Source of the DNA: a virus
Virus record (IMG/VR): IMGVR_UViG_3300032046_000102
Span: 1 to 36,537 of that record
DNA: 36,537 nucleotides
Strand: one strand, 5' to 3'
In this document: piece by piece, positions 1 to 9,488 of the stretch
How the letters are laid out: every line of letters begins with the position of its first letter
Position numbering within the stretch: position 1 is the stretch's first letter
Program-made: the position numbers and the translations under genes
Notes under the pieces: model-generated
Seen by the model: only the letters and a program-made list of their open reading frames with translations
Databases searched by the model: none
Told to the model about the DNA's origin: nothing

Positions 1-299
1 TAACAATTTATTTGTTTGTCGTAAAATACATCAAGCCATTTTTGTTCTGTTGGTACTAAATCATTTTTATTTTGTAAAACCTCTAATATAAAAAAGATAA
101 AATTTTCACTATCATTTTTATTATAATCATTTTGTAAAAATTTATTAATATGACAATTGTTAATCAGGTCATTTTTATGTTCCGAAAATCTTCTAGCCCC
201 ATTTGAGACACTACCAATATAAATTCTATTATTGGTAGTATTTTTAATTGCATAAATGATACTATCATTTTTTATATTTTCTATTAATAGTTTAAGCAT
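1..299 (-). CDS. GIY-YIG homing endonuclease, N-terminal part (cut by window edge)
   Basis: The frame runs open from an ATG at 299 to the window edge, giving about 99 residues. Residues 14-33 hold the GIY-YIG core in the form IIYAIKN...RIYIGSV, followed by the conserved Arg and Glu-His of the family in RRFSEHKNDL. This is the catalytic N-terminal domain of free-standing phage endonucleases of the Seg type, which nick or cut DNA to spread their own gene. The DNA-binding C-terminal part lies outside the window. Its start is one base past the stop of the upstream gene, so the two are probably co-transcribed. Family assignment is good; target site and activity are not visible. Confidence 0.8.
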   Translation of the reverse strand, partial: MLKLLIENIKNDSIIYAIKNTTNNRIYIGSVSNGARRFSEHKNDLINNCHINKFLQNDYNKNDSENFIFFILEVLQNKNDLVPTEQKWLDVFYDKQINC

Positions 300-300
300 T

Positions 301-1185
301 TTATAATGATTTTGTAAGTGCTCTGAAATTAGTAATATCTTCTATTATTGAGTTTGCTTCGTTTATATCTACTTTTAAAACTGAGAACCAATTGTGAAAA
401 TATTCATATAGTTCTCTTGAGCGTTCATGTTTATTATAGTGATACAACATAAAATCTTTATAGTTTTGAATTTTATCAGCTATCAACATTTGATTTACTT
501 CTTCTAGTGGGGAAAGACTAATTTCTTTTATAGAGTTAATTTTTCTAAAAGAAAGATAAGCATTTGCTATATTTCTATATTCTAAAGCAAGCATTATATC
601 TTTTGGGTTTAAGTTATATTTATTTTGATCACCGATTATATCTTTTCCGTGTGTAGCAAACAAGTCATCTACTTGAAAAATAGGATGTAAACAAAAGGCA
701 TTTATAGAACTCTCAGAAAAATTATAATGTTTCATTATAGCGATTCCCTCATCAATATGATTCATATATGGAGTTTTAGATCTAATTGAACTTGTATTCC
801 CATATACTTTTGTTATTAAATTATAAGCCGCAGAGTTTTGTTGAAATTTATTTGTTAACAAGTAAGGTATATTTTTTGTTTTAAAATATTCTTCTAAATT
901 ACAATCTTCTGCTGTTACAAAATTAAACCACTTGTTTTTTATCCACCATTCTTCTATAAATTTATTAAAGGCTCCTTGACCACGTTTATTTTCAAATACA
1001 TAAAAACTTACCATTGGTTTTGAATAATCTTTACTAAAGAAAGTATATGCCCCGAGATCTTCAAACGGAATAATTTTACTATCCCAGTAGTAATTTTCAT
1101 AAAGCATTTGAATTGCTCGTTCCCTATAATAAATTTCTACTTCTTGTAATGTGTTTGCATTGTGATTCAGTCTTATATGTGTCAT
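301..1185 (-). CDS. HD-like domain protein, unknown role
   Basis: The protein has 294 residues. I chose the ATG at 1185 over one at 1206 because GGAG sits five bases before it, whereas no ribosome site precedes the longer form. The middle contains HIDEG (about residue 142) followed some 25 residues later by CLHPIFQVDDLF, a histidine/aspartate arrangement resembling all-helical HD-type metal-binding domains seen in phage proteins. The first 100 residues include KRGQGAFNKFIEEW, which recalls a GNAT-like fold, but too few landmarks are present to claim it. It lies downstream of the sheath terminator and directly before the GIY-YIG gene. No substrate can be proposed. Confidence 0.6.
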   Translation of the reverse strand: MTHIRLNHNANTLQEVEIYYRERAIQMLYENYYWDSKIIPFEDLGAYTFFSKDYSKPMVSFYVFENKRGQGAFNKFIEEWWIKNKWFNFVTAEDCNLEEYFKTKNIPYLLTNKFQQNSAAYNLITKVYGNTSSIRSKTPYMNHIDEGIAIMKHYNFSESSINAFCLHPIFQVDDLFATHGKDIIGDQNKYNLNPKDIMLALEYRNIANAYLSFRKINSIKEISLSPLEEVNQMLIADKIQNYKDFMLYHYNKHERSRELYEYFHNWFSVLKVDINEANSIIEDITNFRALTKSL

Positions 1186-1230
1186 AAATTCTCCAAAGAG
1201 GATCATAGCACAGAATATTTTTCATGCAAG

Positions 1231-1263
1231 CAAAAACAAAAAACCCACAAGAATCGTGGGTTT
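1231..1263 (-). terminator. Rho-independent terminator after sheath gene 1
   Basis: Perfect 8-bp stem (AAACCCAC paired with GTGGGTTT, 1241-1248 and 1256-1263) with a 7-base loop. Read on the minus strand it is followed by a T-rich run (TTTGTTTTTG, 1240-1231). It lies 28 bases after the sheath stop codon and would end the structural transcript before the HD-like gene. Confidence 0.85.
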
Positions 1264-1290
1264 AAGTTAAGTTTTATTTTATTTCTTATT

Positions 1291-4275
1291 TCAAGATATG
1301 TCGAAATTACCTTGGTTGGTAAGAACGAAATCAAGGCTAAGGAATTCAAGTGTACGAACTGGAACAATAAATATTTTACCACGAATTGTTTTATTTTCAA
1401 TATCAACTTGAGTTGTTGTTGTTGTGTCAATTCTGACAAGATATTGGTCAACGCCTTTTTGGTCTTGAATCTTTTTAAGGATAGGTTGAACAAGTTGTTG
1501 GAATCTTGCAAGTGTTGATTCTTTATTTGGTTCAAACAAGAATCTATTTGCGACTCTACGTACTTGACGACGAAGACTAAGCATCAATCTACGAACATTT
1601 ACTCTTTCCAGAGATGACTCAGCATTAAGTAAAGTCTTTTGTCCCCAAATAACAGTTCCCTCTGAGCCTGGGAAAGCTACTATTGGATTTATTCTTGAGG
1701 TATAGAGATCGTCCATGTTTTCTCTTGAGAGTTGCACTGCTGCTTCTTGAGTTGTCGCAAGGGCACCACGAGCAAACCCGGCTGGAGCAAACCAAGGATA
1801 ACCAATAGAGTCATTGTTTGAATATGCACCTAAAGCGACTACTGATGGTGGTACTCTACGAATTACGCCATTAACAGTATCTCTCATGATACAATCTGGG
1901 AAATATACTGAACCGAACGAAGAATTTAATCCTCTGTTTGTAAAGTCATTAATAGTATTTCTTACGCTAACATTTTGGTCATTAGAATTCAAAATATCTG
2001 CATCGGTGGTATCTTTTTCTTCAAGATCCATTATATAAATTGCATCGAATCTATTTTCTGCCACGGCCAAAACTTGGTCTGTTATGTATCTATGACGAAT
2101 GCCAGGCATTGAAATAATTTGAACGTCAAGCTCAGATGTATCATTCAAGATATCCAAAGTCTTTTGATAAGATTGAATAGTTGAACCATTTGAGAAGCCA
2201 CGAGAGAAATTATTCATTTCTTCAATAACTGCTTTGTTGGTTAAGCTATCGGTATCTTTGTCAAATATTCTTGTTCCATCGAACCCACCTTGAATTGGCA
2301 AGGTAAATTTAGCAACCTGTCTTACTGAGGGGTCTGTTAAATCACTTACTGTAAGGGCACGAGTTAAATTGACGACATCAGTTGTTATGTTGCCACTTCT
2401 AACATAAACCCAATCTTCCAAGTTATTTAAATCTGGTGAATTTGATGCTGCCACATAAACAACTTTTACTTTATCCAAAAGGAACAAATTGTTGTTGAAT
2501 TTATCCGCATCAACTATTCCATTTGCAGCAGTATCAGGAGTACCTTGGTTGTTTGAAGCTACAACATTCATCCAGGCTGTTTGATAATCTGGATAATATT
2601 TTGTAAAGCTATTAATAGAACTATTAAATACTGTAGTAGAATTTGGTTCTGTAACAGACATAACTTGTTCAAATTGAATTCCCCAGTAAAGTGATTTATC
2701 AGCAACATTGTTAGGTGCCGAACCACGACTCAAACTCATTCTAAATGGAACAGGTGGTTGTATTAAACTAAACCAAGGATTTGTTGATGTTAGAATAGTG
2801 CTATCAGTATAGCTACCCATTGGGGAAGTACCTGAAGTTACTAAATGCTGAATTCCTCTGAAACCAAATGGAATGGCTGATGGATCAATTTCACTATCAG
2901 ATACAGAAGAGTCCATTTCAATTCTAATATATTTAGATTGATTTGGGTAATCTCCCTCATTTATAATTTTTTGTTCATCTACTGATGCTTGGAAATTATA
3001 AAAATTATTATAGTCACCGATTACTTTTGCAATATATCTAGCCGAGCTAGGATCAAGAGAAAGTTTAGTCCAGCGTTCAATTATTTTTTTATTTTTATCT
3101 GTATCGTTTGTTTCACGAACTACAAGATCAAAAGTACCATAAGGATTTACACCATTTGTCGAAGGAGAAATTGCTTCTATTGAAATTTTGAAAGCTTCAT
3201 TTTGACCACGACCATCACTTAAAGAATGAACTCTAAATAGATTTTGTGGATTTCCGCCAAATTTTTGAGAAATAATCCAGGGTGAAAGTGCTGTACGATA
3301 TCTATCTTCGAAATTTTCAAAGTTAGGTGCAGTAACAGAACCACTATTTCTAACACTCGAACCAGTAAGAATGAAAGCAATTCTTTCAACATTTCCACCA
3401 GAAGGTATTGCAATAATACCCGAGCCTGTCACGGTTGCAACGGCTGGATAAATATCATGATATCCATATAAGTAATAACCAGCATCTTCCAAGTTATAAG
3501 GATCTTTATTTAGAATGTTTCCAAAATAATTTGGAGCACTAGGATCAAAAGAAGCTGTTAAGATATTTGGATATGATGTGTTTGTTGCCTTGTGACCGTT
3601 TAAGAATAAAACGAATTCTTGTTTTCCAGAAGCAAGGTTAACAGAGCCAGTTTGGAAGCCTTTAAGGGTAGCAGCAGAGGCAGTAACACTTGGTGTGGTA
3701 TTATCTCCACCAGAAGAATCTGAAAGCGTTAAAACAACTCCTGAGGCTGCCATGATCATTCCACGAAGCATTGGTACACCTTGACCAGCCAAACCTGCAT
3801 CGTTCAAATATGTTGAACCAGCAGATTGTGACATAAACGCTCCAAGAAAATATGTTCTTCCAAGAGGTCCACCAGTATTTGCAAATAAATTTGTACCAAG
3901 AGCACCTGAAAGTGTCGATTGAGGTTGTTGATCTCCTACTACATAACCGGCATTATTTACTTTGCCAGTATTGTTACCATCAAGCGTTCTTGCGTTTCCG
4001 TCGCCAATACCTAATACTCTAATAAAAGTACAAGCTTGTGCATTGCGGAGCCATTCAGAAACAGCTAAGGGACCATTTGAAGCCCCGTCAGATGGTTTTC
4101 CAAAAAGTACAATGAAATCTTGCATAGTAGGAACAGTAACAGGAACATAAGCTAACCCCTTTTCGGAAGTTCCGACTACTCCTGCTGGTATGCCAAGTGG
4201 ACTTAATGCCGTTGGACCTGTTAAATTTATGACTCTTGCTGAGACTCCTGCTGACTTATAATTTAGTTCTGTCAT
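1291..4275 (-). CDS. gp18: Tail sheath protein 1 (gp18-like)
   Basis: The 994-residue product is a contractile tail sheath subunit, which assembles around the tail tube and shortens to drive the tube through the host envelope. The N-terminus (GVSARVINLTGP... GIPAGVVGTSEKGLAYVPVTV, then FGKP and a WLRNAQACTFIRVLG stretch) and the C-terminus (RRLMLSLRRQVRRVANRFLF, then VPVRTLEFLSLDFVL) are typical of the family. T4 gp18 has 659 residues, so the central variable domains are expanded here. The protein is clearly paralogous to the product of 5126-8161: both share the start, the YPWFAPAGF motif and the end. Preceded by AGGAG about 13 bases and AAGGG about 9 bases before the ATG; followed by a terminator. 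Confidence 0.93.
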   Translation of the reverse strand: MTELNYKSAGVSARVINLTGPTALSPLGIPAGVVGTSEKGLAYVPVTVPTMQDFIVLFGKPSDGASNGPLAVSEWLRNAQACTFIRVLGIGDGNARTLDGNNTGKVNNAGYVVGDQQPQSTLSGALGTNLFANTGGPLGRTYFLGAFMSQSAGSTYLNDAGLAGQGVPMLRGMIMAASGVVLTLSDSSGGDNTTPSVTASAATLKGFQTGSVNLASGKQEFVLFLNGHKATNTSYPNILTASFDPSAPNYFGNILNKDPYNLEDAGYYLYGYHDIYPAVATVTGSGIIAIPSGGNVERIAFILTGSSVRNSGSVTAPNFENFEDRYRTALSPWIISQKFGGNPQNLFRVHSLSDGRGQNEAFKISIEAISPSTNGVNPYGTFDLVVRETNDTDKNKKIIERWTKLSLDPSSARYIAKVIGDYNNFYNFQASVDEQKIINEGDYPNQSKYIRIEMDSSVSDSEIDPSAIPFGFRGIQHLVTSGTSPMGSYTDSTILTSTNPWFSLIQPPVPFRMSLSRGSAPNNVADKSLYWGIQFEQVMSVTEPNSTTVFNSSINSFTKYYPDYQTAWMNVVASNNQGTPDTAANGIVDADKFNNNLFLLDKVKVVYVAASNSPDLNNLEDWVYVRSGNITTDVVNLTRALTVSDLTDPSVRQVAKFTLPIQGGFDGTRIFDKDTDSLTNKAVIEEMNNFSRGFSNGSTIQSYQKTLDILNDTSELDVQIISMPGIRHRYITDQVLAVAENRFDAIYIMDLEEKDTTDADILNSNDQNVSVRNTINDFTNRGLNSSFGSVYFPDCIMRDTVNGVIRRVPPSVVALGAYSNNDSIGYPWFAPAGFARGALATTQEAAVQLSRENMDDLYTSRINPIVAFPGSEGTVIWGQKTLLNAESSLERVNVRRLMLSLRRQVRRVANRFLFEPNKESTLARFQQLVQPILKKIQDQKGVDQYLVRIDTTTTTQVDIENKTIRGKIFIVPVRTLEFLSLDFVLTNQGNFDIS

Positions 4276-4299
4276 TTGGTTATACCCTTATACTCCTAT

Positions 4300-4307
4300 T
4301 AAGTATT
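4300..4307 (-). promoter_or_regulatory. AATACTTA element upstream of sheath gene 1
   Basis: Minus-strand AATACTTA 25 bases before the sheath ATG, in the context ATTTAATACTTAATAGGAG. The same octamer lies 25-33 bases before the capsid and portal genes. Possible phage promoter element; inferred from recurrence and spacing only. Confidence 0.3.
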
Positions 4308-4335
4308 AAATAATTTCGAATTTTAATTTTGATTT

Positions 4336-5097
4336 TCATTTATTATTAGAGAATTTTCTTGTTAACTCTTCTTTTATTATTTTTCTAACAACATTTCTAA
4401 ATTCTTTGATGGATGTTTTTTTATCTTTATTGTCTAAAGCTAAGTCTGCATCTTCCCAATTATCTTCAGTAACATCAACTTTTTCTAAAGTATCTTGTGA
4501 TTCTGATACGATTCCCGCTAATGCCATAAGTCTTGCTTTTTCAGAAACATTTTCCGACAAAACACCACTTTCTTTTAGTTTATCTTTAACATAAGAAAGT
4601 TCGTTGTCATCAAGACCTGTAATTTCAAATCTATAAATTGCATTTTTACTTTTATCATCAAGGCTCATGCCTAATTCTAAAGCTTCCTCAGGAGTATAAT
4701 CTTTTAGTGTATCAACTTCAGAATTTGAAATATAGTTTTTTCCATTACCAATAGCTTTTAATTGTACAGCACCATATCGTTTTACTACCGAAGTAAGTTT
4801 ATCTAAAACTGCTTCAACATAAGAACTATCTACTTCGTCTTCCATGGGTTCTTTTAAAACCAAACCCATGCCGGTTCCTTTGTTTGTTGTAACCATCTCA
4901 ACGTCAGCAGGAAACATAGCTTCTCTTTCAAATTCTCCAAATCCATCAATTTGTGGATCGAAATATTTTGCATAAACTTTAATAATAGGAACAGGTCTAT
5001 CTTTTCCTTTATCATTCATAAAACTAGTTTTTACTGGTGAATTTAAAGAATCCAATTCATCTGCTTCTTTTAATAATTTAACTAAACTTTTTTCCAT
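4336..5097 (-). CDS. Unknown protein between the two sheath genes
   Basis: The product has 253 residues and is acidic in its last third (EDNWEDADLALDN near 216-228). No family is recognised. Its N-terminus begins SLVKLLKEADEL, and its C-terminus ends SIKEFRNVVRKIIKEELTRK, which matches the IIKEE segment found at the N-termini of other proteins here, but at the opposite end. A good ribosome site (AAGGAA, eight bases before the ATG) supports the start. It lies in the same transcription direction between two sheath genes, so a virion or assembly role is likely but not shown. No transmembrane segment or signal peptide is visible. Confidence 0.75.
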   Translation of the reverse strand: MEKSLVKLLKEADELDSLNSPVKTSFMNDKGKDRPVPIIKVYAKYFDPQIDGFGEFEREAMFPADVEMVTTNKGTGMGLVLKEPMEDEVDSSYVEAVLDKLTSVVKRYGAVQLKAIGNGKNYISNSEVDTLKDYTPEEALELGMSLDDKSKNAIYRFEITGLDDNELSYVKDKLKESGVLSENVSEKARLMALAGIVSESQDTLEKVDVTEDNWEDADLALDNKDKKTSIKEFRNVVRKIIKEELTRKFSNNK

Positions 5098-5125
5098 TTT
5101 TATATTCCTTTATATCTTATTTCTA

Positions 5126-8100
5126 TCAGGTAAATTGAATGCCGCTATTTGTTATGATGAAGTCTATAGCAATAAATTCTGCTACTCTTACTGGAACGAA
5201 TTTGATTTTACAATTCATTTTGTTATTAAGAACATCTAGTTCGGTATTGTTTCTTTCATCACAAACAATATCAAATCTTTCAATTCCGTCTTTTATTTGT
5301 ACGGTGGACATTATTGTTTTAACAATATTTACCCAGCGTTCTCTTAGGGCAGGAGTCAACTGTTCCCAGATAATGCCATTTCCGGCTTGAGAAATTTGTT
5401 GCTTCAAGGAAAGAACCATGCGTTGAATATTCAAGCTTTGTAGTGCCGTTCCTGCTTGTTCAAGTGTTTGCTGTGAAAAGATTACATAGCTTTCGCCTGG
5501 TAATTTAATAACAGGATTAATACGAACCGTATATAGTCTATCTCTTTCGGGTTGTTTTACTTTAACTTGAGTCATTTTAACAAAATCAAGAGAAGCACGA
5601 TTGAAACCTGCTGGGGCAAACCAAGGATATGCTACTTTGTCATTATACGAAATAGCAGCCATTGCAGCGATAGAGGCAGGTAATGTTACTCTTCTATTAT
5701 TTGTAGTATCATCAATAATAATATTTGGGAAGTAAGCAGCACCAAATTCGCTATCGACAGTTCTTGTTTCAAATGAATCTGCTGTTTTAGTTACAGAAAT
5801 ATATCTTCCTTTTTCGCCATCAAATATACGAACTTGATCGGAATCATAATATGGAATATCCATTATAAATTCTGCTAAGGCATAATCTGTTGCTTTTTGT
5901 ACGGCATAATCTGTAACAAGAGGCTCACGTTGTCCTGGAATGGAGAAAACATTTACATTTGATAAAAATGAATCCGTCATTAGGTCTGTGGCTTTTTGAT
6001 AACTTACTATTGTATTATTTAACTTACCTGAACCATTTTGATTGGTAGCAAATCCTGGTGATGTATAAGAAACATTCGCTCCACCATTTGCTTCATTTGA
6101 AGAAGCTTTATCAGTCATACGACCAGTTTCTTTATCTAGAATATTTAAACCATCAAAACCACCATAAAACACAGTAGTAAATTTAGCAAAGTTTCCAAAT
6201 TTATTAAAGTTGGTTGCAGTATCTTTTTGTAGAAGGGTAGCAAAGGTTACACGATTTATAATACCATCATTTATGGTATAGTCGCTTGGATTTGGAACGC
6301 CATCACGAATATATGCAGTGGCTTTCATGTGTTGTGGAATTGAAGCAGTTATATCTGATAATGAACTATTTCCCAAAGCAACTCTTGCTAGAGAGAATTT
6401 GTTATTATTAAATGTATCAGCTGACGAGCCAGTTACCAACATGTCTAATTTGTTAAGACCGGCAAATTTAGTATAAGCTTCAACTATATTATTAATCTCA
6501 GAATTAATGTTTACATTCAAAACATTTGAATTGTTTCTACTAAACTTAACACCCCAGAAATATCTGGTATCTGCAACCTCAGTAGGACCAGGATTACCAA
6601 CTGGACCAACGGATGTTGTTATTTCTCCTCTTGTTACTTTAAATCTAAATGGAAGAGGTGGAACAATTGCGTTAATTAAACGGCTTTCTGTTGAGTTTGC
6701 AGAACCAGTAGCACCAAGACGTATAATAGAAGCATCACTGGGAACAGCATCAAATAATGTTGCATTTGTCTTTAATACTTCAATTCCTCTAAAACCAAAG
6801 GGCAAACAATTCAAAGGAATAGATTTTTCTTCTACTGAGGTATTTACAACAACTCTTACAAATCTTGAACGATTACCGTAATTTCCATTACGAATCAATC
6901 TACGATCATCCGTGTTTTCAACGTCAAAGTTAAAGTAAACTTTTCTATCGCCAATAACTCTTCCAATATATTTATCACTATCAGGATTTAAGTTACAGTC
7001 GGTGAATTGTTCTAATATCTCAGGATTCAAGTCATCATCAGAGAAATTTCTAATCAATACAGTAAAAGAACCATAAAGATTTTTAGGATCTGTAGAAGCT
7101 TGAATATTTGCAATTGAAACTTTTATGTTACTATTTGGTTGCGCACCATCTGTTAATGGTTCAAAATAGAACAAGTCATATTCTGTTAAACCAAAAGGCT
7201 GAGATATTATTGTTGGTGTTTTAGCAGATGTGTATCTTGTATCATAACGACCAAATGCATTTCTAAATGGCAATGTAGTATTACCAGAATTCAGAGATGT
7301 ATTAGCTGAACCCGATGCAATACAAACCGCATTACTACCTGTGAAAAGCGTTGCTATTTCATCATCTACTGCAAAATTTAAATACAATAAGTGTTTTTGT
7401 TCTGCGAATTTTTGAGGATCAGTATTAAGTACTTTACCAACATAATCATCATTTGTGGGGTTTAAAGAAGCAGTAACAATCTTTATTCCGTTATTTCCAT
7501 CAGAAGTTCCAAAGGTAGAACCAGCCGAAGAAGAAATTACTATTTTAAATTTACCACTAGTATCTGGCGTTGCAAAATCGTCCGATGCATTAGAAAAAGA
7601 ATCAGCAGCTCCCAAAACCATTATTCTTGAGTCTGATGTAGAAAAAAGAACACCACGAACTAAGTTTACTTCATTTGAAGAACCAGTTGTAAAATATGAA
7701 GAATTGTTAGAAAACAAAGGCATACCATATGTTTCATTATTTGAAACAATGTGTCGTGCAGTAAGAAATTGAACAGTTTGGTTGTGTCTATTGTCAACAC
7801 CTGCATTAACAACCGAACCACTTAATTTAAATCCTGCATTAACAACAACCCCTTGTGTTCTGGTTGTGTCTATATCTGAAATAGTATTATTTGCCCCAGC
7901 CCCCAATGTTCTTATAAAGGTTAATGCAAATTTGTTTTTCAAAAATGCATTAACTGCATAAGGTGCAGGCATAGTTGGATCTAGTGAACCAAACTTGGTT
8001 ACATAATCATTAAAAGAGCCTACGGTTACTGGAACGAAAGCTGGCCCCTTTTCAGACATTCCAATTACACCACCGGGAATACCAGTTGGTCCTTGTACCT

Positions 8101-8161
8101 CAGTGGTTAAATCTATTTCTCTTTCGTAAAACCCTGGCGATTTGAAAATTTGTTCTGCCAT
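5126..8161 (-). CDS. gp18: Tail sheath protein 2 (gp18-like paralogue)
   Basis: The product has 1011 residues and the same plan as sheath 1: N-terminal KSPGFYEREIDL...GPTGIPGGVIGMSEKGPAFVPV, a central variable part, YPWFAPAGFNRASLDF, and a C-terminal domain ending RVAEFIAIDFIITN. The conserved C-terminal domain forms the inner sheath ring in this family, while the insertions face outward. AGAGGAA precedes the ATG by about six bases. It is separated from sheath 1 by one unknown gene. The two proteins are similar but far from identical, so the duplication is old. Whether both build one mixed sheath, or one replaces the other, cannot be read from the sequence. Confidence 0.92.
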   Translation of the reverse strand: MAEQIFKSPGFYEREIDLTTEVQGPTGIPGGVIGMSEKGPAFVPVTVGSFNDYVTKFGSLDPTMPAPYAVNAFLKNKFALTFIRTLGAGANNTISDIDTTRTQGVVVNAGFKLSGSVVNAGVDNRHNQTVQFLTARHIVSNNETYGMPLFSNNSSYFTTGSSNEVNLVRGVLFSTSDSRIMVLGAADSFSNASDDFATPDTSGKFKIVISSSAGSTFGTSDGNNGIKIVTASLNPTNDDYVGKVLNTDPQKFAEQKHLLYLNFAVDDEIATLFTGSNAVCIASGSANTSLNSGNTTLPFRNAFGRYDTRYTSAKTPTIISQPFGLTEYDLFYFEPLTDGAQPNSNIKVSIANIQASTDPKNLYGSFTVLIRNFSDDDLNPEILEQFTDCNLNPDSDKYIGRVIGDRKVYFNFDVENTDDRRLIRNGNYGNRSRFVRVVVNTSVEEKSIPLNCLPFGFRGIEVLKTNATLFDAVPSDASIIRLGATGSANSTESRLINAIVPPLPFRFKVTRGEITTSVGPVGNPGPTEVADTRYFWGVKFSRNNSNVLNVNINSEINNIVEAYTKFAGLNKLDMLVTGSSADTFNNNKFSLARVALGNSSLSDITASIPQHMKATAYIRDGVPNPSDYTINDGIINRVTFATLLQKDTATNFNKFGNFAKFTTVFYGGFDGLNILDKETGRMTDKASSNEANGGANVSYTSPGFATNQNGSGKLNNTIVSYQKATDLMTDSFLSNVNVFSIPGQREPLVTDYAVQKATDYALAEFIMDIPYYDSDQVRIFDGEKGRYISVTKTADSFETRTVDSEFGAAYFPNIIIDDTTNNRRVTLPASIAAMAAISYNDKVAYPWFAPAGFNRASLDFVKMTQVKVKQPERDRLYTVRINPVIKLPGESYVIFSQQTLEQAGTALQSLNIQRMVLSLKQQISQAGNGIIWEQLTPALRERWVNIVKTIMSTVQIKDGIERFDIVCDERNNTELDVLNNKMNCKIKFVPVRVAEFIAIDFIITNSGIQFT

Positions 8162-8232
8162 CTTTTATTCCTCTTGCTAAAAAATTTACCTAGCTTCTGG
8201 TAATTAGGGATATAAAAGACCGTTTTTACTTA

Positions 8233-9459
8233 TTATTTTGTTTGTTCTATAAGAAATTCTTCTAATGTGCCCAAATCAGACGCAGAATAAGCGGTTTCTC
8301 CTTTTTTTTGATTTGAACTTAAAAATTTAACATATTTTATTGTCTTTTTACCAGTGATGGGATTTAATACTTCTTTTTTAGTTAAAAACTTTTGTTGTGA
8401 AGATTCTTTTTTTACATTTAAAGTATTTTGAACATCTGATAAAATAAATTTATCTCCATCTGGATTTACTAAAGGAGGCACGTCTGCATCTCTTGTTCTA
8501 ATTATATCTGTATTGTTTGTTTCATATGTTTCAAAAACAATCATCGGAGCAGAAATATATTTTCTTATAGGAACCATGTTTGCTGGACCATTTGGAGCTA
8601 ATATGAATCCCTTTACTGATAATTTGAAATTATATCTTATAACACGCTTGTCTTCTGTGAAATCTTCAAAATTATCTTGACTATTGAAAGTTTCATCAAC
8701 ATATCCCAGAAACCAGTAGCCTTTGTCAGTTCCTAATTTAAATCCTCTGGTTTGTGGTAACATTGAAGAAATTAATGTTTCTATCATATAATTAATGTGT
8801 TGAGTATAAGATGTCCAAAAAATAACTTCATATGTTGCTGTAAAAAATTGTGGTTGAGGTATAGTATAAATTTCAAACATGTTATTTGAAATTTGTGGAT
8901 CTAAAAAAGCTCCTTGTGTTTTTGCTGTAGAATGTTCTAATTCTCCTTGATTTCTTTCTGTAGAAATACCAGGGGCTAAATTTTTAAAAGCAAACTTGTT
9001 TATAATGTTTTGGAAGTTTGAATCATCTTCTGATAGTTTCTTTTTAATTACAAGATCACCAGTGAATTGATTCATGCCTCTACCAGTGATGTCATCAGAG
9101 GTTTGTTCTAAACTAGTTCTTCTAATAGAAATTGCTGGTAATATTAATACTTGATTTTTATCTCTTGGAGGTCTAAGTCTTTTAGCAACAGCAAAACGCT
9201 CACCTGTCGCAAAAATAACAGTTGGTTTTTTAATATCAACTGATTGATTGTTTCCGGTTTTTGATCTGGTAGACCATTTTATTGTTTGGCTGAATAGTTT
9301 ATAAACAGAAGTATCACAATCCTCAATACCACAAGAAGGTATGTTGAATGTTGTACTAACCGAACCGCCATCATTACCATATCCAGACGCCAGATGCCCT
9401 AAGTCATCCTCGGAGCCTTGTGGGATATTTTGCCTAATAACATTGTTTTCATCAGTCAT
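8233..9459 (-). CDS. gp15: Tail completion and sheath stabiliser (gp15-like)
   Basis: The product has 408 residues. The order of motifs follows T4 gp15: an IFATGERFAVAKRLRP strand, LILPAISIRRTSLE, then PQPQFFTATYEVIFWTSYTQ with HINYMIETLISSMLP, and RVIRYNFKLSVKGFILAP. T4 gp15 caps the tail tube and sheath and joins the tail to the neck. It is longer than T4 gp15 (about 270 residues), with an extended polar C-terminus. Gene position beside the sheath genes and the neck genes supports the role. No clear ribosome site precedes the ATG. The assignment rests on motif order recalled from the family, not on an alignment. Confidence 0.7.
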   Translation of the reverse strand: MTDENNVIRQNIPQGSEDDLGHLASGYGNDGGSVSTTFNIPSCGIEDCDTSVYKLFSQTIKWSTRSKTGNNQSVDIKKPTVIFATGERFAVAKRLRPPRDKNQVLILPAISIRRTSLEQTSDDITGRGMNQFTGDLVIKKKLSEDDSNFQNIINKFAFKNLAPGISTERNQGELEHSTAKTQGAFLDPQISNNMFEIYTIPQPQFFTATYEVIFWTSYTQHINYMIETLISSMLPQTRGFKLGTDKGYWFLGYVDETFNSQDNFEDFTEDKRVIRYNFKLSVKGFILAPNGPANMVPIRKYISAPMIVFETYETNNTDIIRTRDADVPPLVNPDGDKFILSDVQNTLNVKKESSQQKFLTKKEVLNPITGKKTIKYVKFLSSNQKKGETAYSASDLGTLEEFLIEQTK

Positions 9460-9488
9460 TGTAATTATAAATATTCAAACAATAAATT

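Noticed and set aside
1162-1535. Overlapping ORFs on both strands near the sheath 3' end
   Set aside because: They lie within the conserved sheath C-terminus or cross the terminator and have Cys- or Lys-biased shadow composition.
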